DNA from: Isoperla grammatica
Lineage: Eukaryota > Arthropoda > Insecta > Plecoptera > Perlodidae
NCBI GenBank assembly: GCA_945910005.1
Contig: OX246745.1
Location: forward strand, 6,370,591-6,434,590
DNA length: 64,000 nt
Reading direction: 5' to 3'
Below the pieces are notes generated by a model that worked only from the letters and a program-made list of their open reading frames with translations, searched no databases and was not told where the DNA came from. This document shows positions 1-12,639 of the stretch, in pieces (positions within the stretch are counted from its first letter, which is position 1; every line of letters starts with the position of its first letter). Made by a program: the position numbers and the translations under genes.

Positions 1-2035
1 TGAAGATTACAAAGTTTCCATGTATTATTGTAAAAATGTGTCGCTGAAGCTTAATTTCAAATTTAGCAACATCATGCACCCGACATTATAGCTAACTGTC
101 ATACCTCATATCTATACAATATGAGTAGGATATACATTATAAAAGTGGTAATAAATAAGGTAAAAAAGTAACTTCTCAATATACGTCTACTGTAAGGAAG
201 TATTGTTTACGTCCTATTCAATTCGAGAAAGTGAGACTAGTTTCAGTATGCACAACCTACAATGCATCGTACGCACATTCATATTGTTAATTTAAAAAGC
301 TCAGTTTAAAAAGTAACTTTGGTGCTTATGAACTGTAAGAAAACTGTAATGACAAAGGATACCGCACTATGAAGAAGGCTCTCTTTGTATTGTTATTATG
401 TGTTGTGATATTGCTTATGTAGCTGATGATAACCGTACTTACTTCGACCACCACCGATAAGAAATTACAACGTGTTCATTCATTATCTATGCTACAAGTC
501 CTACTAAGCTTTGTAATACGGTGCCGCTCGCTATAGTGGTGATAAGATTCGGGCGGAGTGGGGTTGGAATCCCACCGTGGTAAGCAAAACAGTCCAAAAC
601 ACTGACTGGACTACACAACAAGTTTATACTTCGTGGGTGTTAGACGTTACTTATACGTGTGCTATCATGCTCTTTCGTGAAAAAATAAAGTAAGTTAGGG
701 CTTTATTAGTATCATAATCTTATTGCGATTTTTTTTTTAATCCACTGAATATTGATCCATGTCGTGGAGTGTGTTTGTGTGTGAGTGTGTGTGGTCGGAA
801 GAAAGGAAAGAAGAACAAAACTGACTGGCAACGGTATATTGACGACTCGTGTTTTTAAAACGAAAAATAGGATTCAACTTCGTTATGGACAAGTTCATTA
901 TTATAAAAATCACGTGAAGACGCAATTGTTCCTGAAAATCAAGAATACGAAGGTAGGTTTCTTCTAAGTTCGTATTCATATTTTCAAGATGCTATCAAAT
1001 ATTATCTTCAAAATCCTGTTGTGTTTTTGGGTTGCTTTGCTAACACGGTTTCGTTCACTTTAACATCTGGCTAAAGACCGAAGTTGAGCTACTCGATCGG
1101 AAATTACTAATTTGGTTGGACGAATGTACATCGAATTTTATTGACGACTAATAATAATTGTATTACATTTTGCTTCAATATTTTCCTTTTTTTAATATAA
1201 TCTTAGTTATAGGTAAATAAAAATAGTAATTACATACATACAAGGAAGCATACAATCTAACGTTAATATGCATTGATTGATTAATACGATGATCTAGACT
1301 AGACAGGGATCTAACATAATTTAGTAGTATAAAAAATAGTTACGGCTGTGGCTTCGTCTCACATACTTTGCTTATCAAAATATATCTTTTCTGGCAGGAT
1401 TTTAACTAGCCAGAGTCGACAACTATAATTCGCTTAAGTTCAATCTTATGCAAACGCGCCTTTTGAATAAGGATTTGGTTTGAATAGGAAATGGGTTCGA
1501 TGTTCCATTTTGGTGTGTACTAACAGGTAATATGTGCTCGTATAAATTAAATTAAAAATTATACTACACGACGGAAATCATCAAAACGTATAGGACCAAT
1601 ATCTTGTGACTAGTCACAAATATAGAATGCCTGCGTAGTTGTTATATATAAGTTTAACAAAACACAAGGAAAAGCAATTATAAACACGTAGGAACAATAT
1701 CATTTGAGAGCGTGGCTCGTCTGGCTGTGATTGACTATAGGTACAGAAAGTAAAATGCATATATAATGCAATGTAAGTATAGAAAAAAAAAAACATAAGA
1801 AATGTTGATAAAAGAATAGGAGGCTAGTCCGTGAGCATGTGACGAAGTGGTGCGGGGGCCGGGGGTGGCATGCTCATATTGCCCCCGGTCGTAACAGTCA
1901 GTCAGTGGTTCTTTCATTTATGTATACACAACAAATAACAATTTCATCGGATCGCGTTAAAATAACAGTTTCGTGACGGGACGGATAAACTAGAAAATAT
2001 TTGTTATTTAGTTATTTTATTTTTTATTTACATAA
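1..2035. other. AT-rich DNA with no recognisable gene
   Basis: I see only short open frames with no domain, no signal peptide and no supporting splice sites. A GC-rich patch around 1845-1900 has G and C runs like those in the hAT-like elements elsewhere in the window, but no terminus can be placed. Confidence 0.5.
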
Positions 2036-2470
2036 TTTATATGAAATGGCGCATCTGGCGCGCATCGTATAGTCAGTTAAAATTTTAAATTCCTCAAATC
2101 CAAGGGGAGCAAATGCCCTTTTGCCCCCCCTTGGGGCGCCCATGTTAATACTGATTCTGATTTTTGTTTTTGTTTTTTTACGAATTAATAAAATGTGTAG
2201 ACAAAGTTTAAGCACATATAACAAACTAAAAATAAGACAATATATTCACAGAGTAAGTTCAAAACGAGATATTCTTTTATAAAAAAAACTGAAATTTATT
2301 TTCATTCTACTGCTCTAAAACACACAGATTATCACTAAAATGACTTTGAAAAATGCATTTTCCGGGGGCCAAACACCCCCGACCCCCCCCCCCCCCCATC
2401 TTTCAGTTTGGGCCGTCTACCACACACTACAATTTAGGTCTTCACCCATATTGGGGGGGGGGAGGAAGAG
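2036..2470. repeat. Possible decayed hAT-like element ends with C/G runs
   Basis: Read on the minus strand from 2143, the sequence begins ATGGGCGCCCCAAGGGGGG, which resembles the GC-rich ends of hAT-like elements seen elsewhere here. At 2383-2397 there is an uninterrupted run of 15 C, and at about 2453-2461 a G run. No matching inverted terminus or target duplication was found, so element type and limits are inferred. Confidence 0.3.
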
Positions 2471-3720
2471 CGTTGTGAGTGGGTGGTGTGGGTCGATAAT
2501 AAAAATAGCAATGAATTATTATATTTTTGTAACAAATTGTCCAAAAGTGTTAATCATATTTCTCACGCTTGCACGCCCTGCTTAGTGCATACTAGCGCTT
2601 TTCAGCTTGTCTCTTCAGAATTACATAATTTTATTTTGTAAAATAAACAGCAGCACCTAACATAAAAAGCACCTTGTAGCCATATGTCCACTGCCCTCAG
2701 ATGAAACCTTTTTGTGGTGGTTACTTACACTTTGCCCTCCATTGTGGTTATAAATTGCCATTTGACGGTAAAATAAATAATGGTTCTCTAATCTAGCTAG
2801 ACCGTTTTTTGATACTCTATTATTTTTATTGTATTGACGTGAATCCCTTAGTTTTAGCAAATGGGTCTACAAAACCAGCAAATTATTTATAGCCTTGGAC
2901 TGTGACTTGATATTGTTTTGTAATTTATCTTAAACTTTATTTTAGTTGCTGTGAGAGCCAACTCCAAAACTGCCCAAGTCAATGACATTGAAAAAATCTT
3001 AATATTGTGGCTGGCAAATGCCAGGGATCGTCATGGCAGAAGAACGTTACGCGCAAAGAAGCGGGTCGTTGATGGCAACAAAGGCTGAACCCCCACTCGC
3101 AGCCCTCAAATATGTATCGTTATATTATTATTTTCAAGTGCAGAACAATCGAATACGTGACGTTAAAATCGTTATGACTTTTTTTTAATGTTATGCAGGT
3201 GCCTATTTATTATTAATTTTGGATTTTATTATGAAAATAGAAATGTCAGTTAACCGTTTAAACGTGATTGGTTTAAGGGGTTAGCCTAAATGTTAAGATC
3301 GTTCTTTCCCATCCATACTTTAGGGTTATATGTAAATAGTTACTACTGAATATTCTATTAAATTAAGTAATTGTATTGTATTAAAATTGTATTAGTAATA
3401 CTGTATTGAATATTGTGTAATAGTAATGAGCAAAACATGGAGTAATAACGTGTTAATATATTTATGTGGCTTTGCTTTTGTTCATAATTGCTCATTATCG
3501 ATTAACAACTTGCATCTTGTGGATGTAGTAATGTAGGCCTATAACAAACGTGTCTGGAATAGCATTTTCCTAATTCGAATAGTTGGTAGATCCGTGATGA
3601 TGTCTCACTCTGTGTGTATTGAACTTATTTAAACGAGTAGGTACACATGCTACCCCTTATTGCTTGTATATAACTACGGAATACATACATAGACACATTC
3701 TCTATCAGCTCGATCACATA

Positions 3721-3764
<44 letters not shown>

Positions 3765-4516
3765 TTATTATGCTAGGCCTATATACATTATTTTATGAAC
3801 ATTTTATGAAAAAGTGTCTGCTGCAAAAACATGATCTCATGTCGTGGTGATCTATGGTAGTGTATCAGGGCATTGAACTGTTATTATTTCAGTTTGTGAG
3901 GACCTAAAAAAAATATAATAAATATACCAGTTTGGTGTGTTAAACTTTATACTGGTTCGATAACAATCTTGTTTTCCTTGTTAAGGAAAAGTAGGAAAAT
4001 AAGAACATGTCTTGTGACATAACATAATTTTCAGATTCTCCAAAGTAACAGTAATCAATAATTCAGTAACAGGATCAGAGGCATTACATAACAATTGTAC
4101 ATTATTACGTATTTTAGTAATAAAATTCACTTGCACTTTATATAAACATTATTGCCTTTGTTTCTTTATTTTTAAACCCAATTTCCTTGTCTAATAAGAA
4201 CACTAAGAACTTAATCCAATTTTAGAATCAATTGCTGTATTAGGCTAGAGACTATAATTGCATTTTTTTAAAAGAGAAATTACTGGATTTAATAAAATAG
4301 AATTTTGTTGCCAATTGGCTTTACCTATAAATAGATTAAGTTTCACTCCAATGTTCACATTATGTTCATTCCTATCACACCTCGACCACAGATAAATATA
4401 ATTACTCTACTAATAATAACCATAAAACGCTTATTTGAGAAAGGGGTAAATAAGAAACTAGACTGAAAACTAAAAACTGTGTTACTTTTCAGTTTGTTTC
4501 AATGTCATGCACTGAT
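2471..4516. other. Non-coding stretch with a short (AT)n microsatellite
   Basis: No gene is visible. A palindromic (AT)n tract sits at about 3722-3764, flanked by CACT on the left and AGTG on the right, so the whole tract can fold back. The rest is AT-rich and unrecognised. Confidence 0.6.
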
Positions 4517-4990
4517 GAGGGGCGGCCGGGGGACGGGCCCCGGGAAGATAGCGGGCAGCCCATGCGGGAAAGCTGCGGGATACTAGCGGGAAGATAGCGG
4601 GCAATCCAAGCGGGAAGGTTGCGGGATACTAGTGGGAAAGCTGCGGGATACTAGCGGGCAGCCTGTGCGGGAAAGTTGTGGGATACAAGCGGGAAGATAG
4701 CGGGCAAACCGAGCGGGAAGGTTGCGGGATACTAGTGGGAAAGATGTGGGATACTAGCGGGCAGCCTGTGCGGGAACGTTGTGGGATACTAGCGGGAAGA
4801 TAGCGGGCAATCCGTCTGGGAAGGTTGCGGGATACAAGTGGGAAGATCGCGGGAAGATGGCGTGCAGCCCGTACGGGACCCGACATCGGCCAGTAGGACA
4901 CTTCTAGGCGGGTCCCGTACGGGTTTCCCTTACAGGACCCGCATATGCAATGTGCGGGAAAAGACATCGGGAAAAGTGCGGGAAGGCACC
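4517..4990. repeat. GC-rich minisatellite, ~104-bp higher-order period
   Basis: The stretch is built from GCGGGA-type words. The phrase GCGGGAAGATAGCGGGCAA recurs near 4580, 4686 and 4791, and the phrase ending GCAGCCTGTGCGGGAA recurs near 4655 and 4760, giving a period close to 104 bp made of shorter degenerate subunits. The 3' part contains a perfect 15-bp inverted pair (4868-4882 and 4909-4923). The array ends just before the fold-back element that starts at 5015. Open frames across it on both strands are low-complexity by-products. Confidence 0.85.
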
Positions 4991-5014
4991 AAAATGTTTG
5001 TTGGGTATAGACGG

Positions 5015-7798
5015 AGAGCCAGCAACATAAAAGCTCCCCTCATAAGGTACATATGTTTTGACTTTTGAAATAGGAGCGGAAAAACTACTCTACTCACAAA
5101 ACGCGCGTCTTACTCCTCAACGTGGGGGCTTTTAGGCCCCACAGGGGGCCAAAAAGGCCGAAAAAAGGCCCAAGGTTCCCCTCATAAGGTACATGGATGG
5201 AGTAAACGCCATTTTGTAGAGATAAGTGTCCCAAATAGGAATTCGAAGAGTAAGACGGGATATTAGAGGGCGTTTACCGATCAGACGCCATTTTACCCAA
5301 AAAGGGCCATTTTTTATTTTCGCACATGCATGCGCTTAAACACTCAAAACATATCCGGAAATGTCTCGAGACGTAGAAAAACATACATTTTAAAGAAATT
5401 TTGGGTTATTGTCCTCGCCAGACGCCCTCAAAAGGGGCCCAAAAAGGCCAAGGTTCCCCTCATAAGGTACATGAATGGAGTAAACGCCATTTTGTAGAGA
5501 TAAGTGTCCCAAATAGGAATTTGAAGAGTAAGACGGGATATTAGGGGGCGTTTACCGATCAGACGCCATTTTGTCCAAAAAGGGCCGCTTTTTATTTTCA
5601 CACGTGCACGCGCTTTAACACCCAAAACATATCCTTAAATGACCCTAGAGGTGAATACATTTCAAAGATATTGTGTGATGTCCTCGCCAGACGCCCTCAA
5701 AAGGGGCTCAAAAAGGCCAAGGTTCCCCGCATAACGTACATGGATGGAGTAAACGCCATTTGGTAGAGATAAGTGTCCCAAATAGGAATTCGAAGAGTAA
5801 GACGGGATATTAGGGGGCGTTTACCGATCAGACTCCATTTTATTAAAAAAGGTCCACTTTTTATTTTCACACATGCACGCGCTTAACACCCAAAACATAT
5901 CCTTAAATCCTGACATTAATAGTAATAAATACTGGTATATTAAAGTTAGGGGTGGGCGGAGCTTCAAAACTATCGCATCCGGATCGAGGCTGTGGGGGGG
6001 GGGGGGGGCTGGCGAGGACATCACACAATATCTTTGAAATGTATTCACCTCTAGGGGCATTTAAGGATATGTTTTGGGTGTTAAAGCGCGTGCACGTGTG
6101 AAAATAAAAAGTGGCCCTTTTTGGACAAAATGGCGTCTGATCGGTAAACGCCCTCTAATATCCCGTCTTACTCTTCGAATTCCTATTTGCAGTGGCGCAC
6201 ACCCTATTTTGAACTACTGGAGCGACTTTCTTCGTGACCCCCCCCCCCCCCCCCCCCTAGTTCCGGGAACTACAATGGGGGGTCTGGGGGGGATGCCCCC
6301 CAGCTTATGCGGGTCGGGGGCGCATAGCCCCAGATAATTTTTTGGTCCTCTCATTGCATTTGGTGGCATTTTACGAGTTTTAGAGTACTTTCCAAGCTAA
6401 TGTAAGCAATAACTTAATCCTGTTATATAGGCCTAGTAGATGGTGTCCGCAGGTTACGCTGGGTGAAAATATGTGATCTACTTGACGAGATTACATGTTC
6501 TTTTTAAAATAAAATGTGTTACCTGTGCTGATGAATGTTGGTAATCCTGACTGCGAAAATATATTGTTTAAAGTGACCATATTTCAAATTGGGAAATCTG
6601 GGACAAATACCCAAAGAGAAAAGGGACCGGACAAATGAAACAATGGGGGAGTGGAGGGATGGCCCCCACCAACAGCGCCGCAGGCGATTTAAAAAAAATA
6701 CTTGTTTTTGACGTGGTTTTAAGTGTTTGTTTTTAATGCAATTATTACTTAATACTGAGGTGGTAAATGAGTACAAATGTCACCACTCTTATTGATAGAA
6801 ATTAGATGATCAGATTTTATAACAGAGAAGATGAGACTCAATGATGAATGAATGAATGAGTGACTCAATCGTGGATATGGCACAAATAAGTATAAGAAGG
6901 CGATGAATCTCTCCTTATTACCAGTACGAAAGAGACTTCTTTACAAACGCACTGTTTTCAGCAAAGATTTCTATTGCTCTGTCGAAGTCGATCGGAATAT
7001 CGTGCTCTATTGAGATCAGATCACCATAAGATCCCCAAGACGAGCGTCGCTCATAGTACTCCACTCCTTAGCCTTGTTTGCAACCTATCTTCTTTAAGGA
7101 AATACATTCATGTCGGGAAAACATTATTTCCTTTAGGGTTTGGACTTTCTTCTTTTCTAGTGTGTTTTTATTTTATTTTTTGTTTCACATTTCTTCTTTC
7201 ACATTTTTTCTCATGCAGACCCCCCCCCCCCCCCCCCCTCCGTTGGCTACTGGAGCGGCCGCTACCCTGCTCCCGTGGGGTGTGCGCCACTGCCTATTTG
7301 GGACACTTATCTCTACAAAATGGCGTCTACTCCATCCATGTACCTTATGAGGGGAACCTTGGCCTTTTTGGGCCGCTTTTGAGGGCGTCTGGCGAGGACA
7401 ATAACCCAAAATTTCTTTAAAATGTATGTTTTTCTACGTCTCGAGACATTTCCGGATACGATTTGAGTATTTAAGTGCATGCATGTGCGAAAATAAAAAA
7501 TGGCCCTTTTTAGGTAAAATGGCGTCTGATCGGTAAACGCCCCCTAATATCCCGTCTTACTCTTCGAATTCCTATTTGGGACACTTATCTCTACAAAATG
7601 GCGTTTACTCCATCCATGTACCTTATGAGGGGAACCTTGGGCCTTTTTTCGGCTTTTTTGGCCCCCTGTGGGGCCTAAAAGCCCCCACGTTGAGGAGTAA
7701 GACGCGCGTTTTGTTAGTACAGTAGTTTTTCCGCTCCTATTCCAATAGTCAAAACATAATATGTACCTTATGAGGGGAGCTTTTATGTTGCTGGCTCT
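5015..7798. mobile_element. Fold-back type transposon with long inverted arms
   Basis: The left end begins AGAGCCAGCAACATAAAAGC and the right end is its reverse complement, ending at 7798. Each arm is built from subrepeats of about 280 bp with the same landmarks: a CCCCTCATAAGGTACATG box, a segment containing GTTTACCGATCAGACGCCAT, and a segment ending TGTCCTCGCCAGACGCC. The left arm has about three units (from 5175, 5455 and 5725) and the right arm about two in inverse orientation (6040-6189 plus 7293-7690). The centre near 5930-6010 is short and has a run of 15 G. No transposase frame is present, so it would be non-autonomous. A hAT-like element interrupts the right arm at 6190-7292. I could not find a clear target duplication around the outer ends. 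Confidence 0.85.
6190..7292. mobile_element. Nested hAT-like non-autonomous element with perfect 8-bp TSD
   Basis: The element starts CAGTGGCGCACACCC and ends with the exact reverse complement, a 15-bp terminal inverted repeat. It is flanked on both sides by CCTATTTG (6182-6189 and 7293-7300), a perfect 8-bp target duplication. Removing it rejoins the host phrase CCTATTTGGGACACTTATC, which is intact in other copies of the arm subrepeat. The 8-bp duplication and CAGTGGCG ends are hallmarks of the hAT superfamily. Poly-C runs of 20 and 19 lie near the two ends (6238-6257 and 7220-7238). No transposase is encoded. Confidence 0.93.
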
Positions 7799-7800
7799 TG

Positions 7801-8819
7801 GACTAATAACATTATATAATAAACCAGGACAAAATAATTAAAACCTAACAATACGAAACCTAACAATAACGAAATATACAAAATAGAATATAGATAGAAA
7901 ACAGAGTTGCAAAGGTATTAAAGTAAAATGTAAGCTTAGTAAATTAAACCAATTTACTATTAAATAAATGAACTATTAAAGAAGAAGAAAAATCGAAAAT
8001 TTATAAAACACTATTTAAAAAAATGTGCCGTTGGAGACGCTTAAAATAAGTGTAAAGCTGTAATCCAAAGCTCAAGCGGAAGCTAACATAATCTTGTATG
8101 TAAAACAAGGCTAGCTCAGGGCCTATAGCCAGACGTAAACTCTTGGGAGATCGGGTCGTGTTTCAGTAGGGACACAACACAACATATGTTTGTATCAAGC
8201 TCATATGTATTCCCTATGCATTTTATGATATTAGATACAATTTTGCGTTAACTAACGCCGAAATAGATGTGCATAGACATACGCTCGTTATTTTTTGTCC
8301 TGCCACGCCTGTAGGTCAGGTTTGGTGTGGTTTTACCCAACCCGAAAACCCCCTGACAAAAACGAGGATTTTAGACAAAAAGCGTGTTTTTCAAATATTC
8401 AACGTACAGGTACCGAATTGTAGTTTATGCCCACTATATATTTATTATTTTATTTTTTGCATAAGCTCTCAAACCACGTGTAAGAGGGTGTTTGCTGGTT
8501 GAGATCCAAAGAAATAATATTACTTTTTGGCTCATATTTGTAAAAAAAAAAGTAATAACACTGGATTTTTATTTTTCGTGGTTTAAATTGCCTTGAATTT
8601 GAGAATTTTCATGGGTTACTTTCTAGTAATACCAAAAATTAAGTCTATAGCTAAAGCTCTAAACTAATTTTACATGCTTTATAAATCAGTAACTAACAGT
8701 TTATAAATTGTTATATGAAATACAATTAGAAATTAAATTGTGATCCGCAAATTTTCTGGGTCTCGTCTCTATACCTAAATGTTAGTAAGGCTAAAATATT
8801 TGTAAATCATAATGTAACA
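7801..8819. other. AT-rich DNA with no recognisable gene
   Basis: No open frame with family features and no clear repeat was seen. The sequence is AT-rich with several A tracts. Confidence 0.5.
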
Positions 8820-8888
8820 AGCGCCAGAGAGGGCAAAATAATTGCCAGGGTGCCCCCCCCCCCCCCCCCCTAGCTGCCTACGGCCCTG
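8820..8888 (-). mobile_element. hAT-like element terminus fragment
   Basis: Read on the minus strand from 8888 the sequence starts CAGGGCCGTAGGCAGC and continues into a homopolymer of 18 G (8853-8870 on the plus strand, as C). The start matches the terminal style of the element at 33299. The other end is not visible. Confidence 0.45.
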
Positions 8889-8961
8889 GGCTAACTTACA
8901 CGGATGATGCACTATTTTTGCAAAAACAAAACGAACAACAATCATTTGTTTTAGGAAACCT

Positions 8962-9188
8962 ACCCAGGGATAATCCATGTCCCTCTTCAGGTGACTAACT
9001 AGGTATTGGGTATTTGGCATGGATGGGAATGATTACCTGAGGGCTGTTAGTGTGATTCAATCCCAGCATTCGCCTTGTGACTGAGGAAAACCTCGAGGAT
9101 AACTTTCAGTCAGGATTGCCGGTAGCGGGTTATCTCGAATTAGATCCTCGTTTGTGCTTATTATACCCCTGAGCCAACTCTGTTGGTA
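8962..9188 (-). mobile_element. SINE family A copy (tRNA-derived), older subfamily
   Basis: In reverse orientation this contains the family A body: the remnant promoter head near 9180, then the CAGTCAGGATTGCCGG, AATGCTGGGATTGA and GTCACCTGAAGAGG blocks. Its 3' end extends into a segment ending near GGATTATCCCTGG, shared with the copies at 28800 and 43715. The tRNA-like head is worn and lacks a good B box. Confidence 0.8.
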
Positions 9189-9471
9189 TACTTGGATTTA
9201 AATAAATTGAAAGCCCTAGAGCGGTTCGAACCCGGAAGTTTTATCAGGGAGTCCCAGAACAAGTCCACATATTATCAAGGACGCTACTTTGCTAATACAT
9301 TGCCCAGAAGAGATGGGAGTCTAATTATTTTATGCATTCATATTTTAAAACGTGTAGAACATTTTGAATTGTCAAGTATAGGTAAAATAGTTTCTGATGA
9401 CAATTACACGCATATGTGCCCACGACTGCCACAATCTGTGTTCACTCTAGGTAGTAATTATTTTAATTTTT

Positions 9472-9734
9472 CGTAAGAATCCCTTTTAAATGGTGCACAC
9501 CAGTTTTACCTGATGTGCCCCTCTTCAGGTGACTAACTAGGTATATTAGGGTGTTTGGATAGTTGCGGAGGAATATCCGAGGGCTGTTAGTAGGACTCAA
9601 TCCCAGCATTCGCTTTTACGACTGAGGAAAATCTCGAGGATAACCTTCAGTCAGAACTGGCGATGGCCGGAATCGAACCGACGTCCTCCCGAATTAGAGT
9701 CTCGCGTCTTACCGCTGAGCCACCTCTATTGGTC
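9472..9734 (-). mobile_element. SINE family A copy (tRNA-derived)
   Basis: In reverse orientation the head reads as a tRNA-like promoter, with a TGGCTCAGCGGTAAGACG A-box region and a GGTTCGATTCC B box near 9670. The conserved family A body and the tail block GGTGCACC follow. A LINE-like tail begins directly next to its head at about 9735. Confidence 0.88.
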
Positions 9735-9802
9735 TCCGTCCTTGCTGGCCTTAATCCCGCCTTCAATAAAGACCATTATCTATCTATCCATCTATCTATT
9801 GA
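9735..9802 (+). mobile_element. LINE 3' tail fragment ending in a TCTA microsatellite
   Basis: The phrase GGCCTTAATCCCGCCTTCAA is followed by TAAAGACCA and then repeats of CTAT/CCAT. The same phrase, minus two bases, occurs in inverse orientation at about 32072-32120. A polyadenylation-like signal followed by a short tandem tail is typical of Jockey-type non-LTR retrotransposon 3' ends, so this is probably a severely 5'-truncated LINE. Confidence 0.6.
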
Positions 9803-10349
9803 ATAATAACATGTTTTCAATAATAATAGTTCAAGTATGTTCGATAATGAGTATTCCTGAAGAAGTGCGGAAGGAATGAAGGAATCTCCGAGAAGTGAGG
9901 ACAACCTCGCAAGTCGCGCGTGCTACCTCTGACCGCCAGTCTCACAACCGTGTTGACATGTCATCATAGTCTCTCTCTCTCTGTCATACTCATATCCATT
10001 ACGTCGTCGACTCACTCACTCTTCTGTCGGCTTCACCGGGCGGAACGAAACGAGCAATTCTCATTAACGCTTCGACTGTCCAGAAAATCGCTACTAACTT
10101 TTCACTCTCAGAGTCAAGCAAGAGGTTCTTCGAAGCGGAGATGTAACCATTAAACAATAGTGTTTAATTGCTTGGCTGGTCATGAGTGCAAGGGAGGATG
10201 TTCCTACCGTCATGGCTGTTTTAACATTGTTCATTACATCAGTCTTGTCTCTTGCTTGAACAATGCGGCTGTCAATCATAGCGACACATTGTTCACAATG
10301 AAAGTGTCTTTGCAACATGTATGATCAAACGTTGACAGTATAATAGGCA

Positions 10350-10624
10350 CCGGTAGAGGTGGTTTAGCACAGTAAGACGCGAGACTCTAATTCGGGAGGA
10401 CGCCGGTTCGATTCCGGCTACCGCCAGTTCTGATGGAAGGTTTTTGCCGAGGTTTTCCTCAGTCGTAAAGGCGAATGCTGGGACTGAGTCATACTATCAG
10501 CCCTTGGATATTTCTTCCCAACTATCCAAACACCCGAACATACCTAGTTAGTCACCTGGAGGGGGGCTTCAGGTGAAGCTTATGTGCACCCTATAGCAGA
10601 GATTCATACGAAATTTTTTTTTTA
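10350..10624 (+). mobile_element. SINE family A copy, near full length
   Basis: This is among the best copies for defining family A. The RNA polymerase III promoter has an A-box-like region at about 10359-10380 and a perfect B box GGTTCGATTCC at 10404-10414. The body carries the blocks GGTTTTCCTCAGTCGTAAAG and AATGCTGGGA, then TACCTAGTTAGTCACCTG and GTGCACCCTATAGC. It ends in a run of T at 10615-10624. Confidence 0.92.
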
Positions 10625-10629
10625 TATAA

Positions 10630-12620
10630 TAGGGGTAGCTAAACCGGTTTCCATAGTATTTTTTAAGTACAAATACAAACATAAATTCACGAATAAGTTT
10701 GTTTTCATTGGATATTGTAATTGTTGCCTCCTTTGTAAATCTGTTTTGTAACCGAATACTATAGAAAATAGAAATTAAGAATTAATTTTAATTAAATAAA
10801 AAATCAAAGTTTTGAAGTGGCAAATAATCTTTACATCTTCCTCTTTTAAATCGGATAAAATCTGACAATTTGAGATAGGCCATTATTGAAATATTCTTAT
10901 GCCGTCCAACCGCGGTATATGTTGCATGCTCTTTTCCAATGTTTTCATTTTCAACTTCATTCTAAATAAATAAGCAAGAAACGTAAAATTTTCGTAGTAG
11001 CCTCGGATGAAGACCCATTTCAGAGTGCCAACTTCCTATGCGAGTCAGTGTAGATGATTTTGCAACAATGTCAATATAAATAACGCGAAGAATAACAATT
11101 ACTATGGCGGTAAAAATATCAAAAGTCTCTGTAAGTACTGACACTTTTTTAACAGCATTTGGATATGGTTGAGTGTTGACTGGGCGTATTTCAAGGCCAG
11201 AAGAGTTACTTATTACGTTATTTCCGCGGGATCGCATGTGTTTGCCTTTTCATCTACATACACACATAGCCATATAATGCGTTATGCATTATATACACAG
11301 AGTGCTAATTGACGACTTTGTCGAGGGGAGATGCCCAAGTATAGTATCTGCGTGGGTAGTAAGGGGTCTGAGGCAAAGCCCCAGTCGCCGGAGGCAAACA
11401 TTTTTTTACATTTTACATTATTTCCCTCGAGATGGCCTTAGAAGCGATCTGAGAGTCCATTCGTTTGGTATATTATTGTTCAAACACTTCCTGGCTGGGA
11501 ACATATGTGTAAATTGACGCATTATTTATTAGCGTTACGAGATAAATTCACTTGATATGATGTGAGAAGAGATGAGGATATCTTTCAGTTAAACATAGCC
11601 GGGGATGAAATTACCAGAGGGGGGAAATCCCCCTTCTCCCCCCGTCAATTGGCACCCTGAATATACAACATAATACATATCACGGTAACAGTTTTTGTTT
11701 TATCCAATCAAAGAAAAAAAGAAACATTGATACTAACTTATAGTTTAAATATGACAGTAATATTTGTAAATGGTAACCATATGATTATGATAAAAAGAAA
11801 CAAACAAAGTTACAAAAATTACATTCTTGTAATATTTGAAACCATGATTACGATAGAAAGAAACATAGTTCCGTCTTACATGACATCCCCAGAATGTTGC
11901 TTTCTCATTTTGATTCGGGCATAGTTTTTTCTTTCGTGTAATTCCAACACTCTCTTCTAAATTTTTACTATCTTTAATATCTACCTTATTTTGCGGAAGG
12001 CGGTTGAATATTTGTATACCTCTTGACTATCTCCAGTATTGAATCCAGTATTGGATGCATGCTGGGAGATTATTTCTCCCTCTGCAGCTACATTTTCCTC
12101 CGGAGCGAAAAGTCATACCCTCAATCACTTCTGTATCTATTTCTCAGTTTTGTTCATTGGAAATTATGTAAATATTTAATATTTTGATTCGGGAATTGCT
12201 CTTAACAAATTTTGTTAACATTTCATCATGTATAATATTTCTTGTTTTGCATATTTCTGCAAACAAGTAAAAGCATGTTCGTTTCGCTCTGACGATGTTC
12301 GTTTAAATCCAACAAAAGAGCCAACCCGATTCTACTAGTAAACTATAATAAAATAAACTATAAACTATAAGTAAACTATAGTAAACTATACATTACATAC
12401 ACAACAGAACTGCCGGTCATTGGAAATAAGAACTATAATATTATACAATTCTTAGACATGCGACAATTTGTTTCATCCAAAATCTCTACGAATAATAAAA
12501 CAGGTTGAAGATCGTAAAATGTAAAACAACTTATTTGTTTATTAAAGGCTTCTTGAAAGAAACATCGTAGATTATTTTAGAAATTCAAATATTTTCACCA
12601 ATATTAAATGAAGGCTCTTG
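10630..12620. other. AT-rich DNA with one TE-like GC patch
   Basis: No gene is visible. At about 11300-11400 the phrase GGGGTCTGAGGCAAAGCCCC resembles internal sequence of the hAT-like elements at 6190 and 39416, so it may be a remnant. The rest is unrecognised. Confidence 0.45.
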
Positions 12621-12639
12621 AACGATATTTGGTTTCACT

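Noticed and set aside
4629..5068. Arginine/serine/proline-rich frames on both strands
   Set aside because: They run through the GCGGGA minisatellite.
9660..9732. Functional tRNA genes at the B-box sequences (here and at 10404, 23830, 35677)
   Set aside because: The promoter boxes are present, but each is followed by the same non-tRNA body and no complete cloverleaf or acceptor stem can be built. These are SINE heads.
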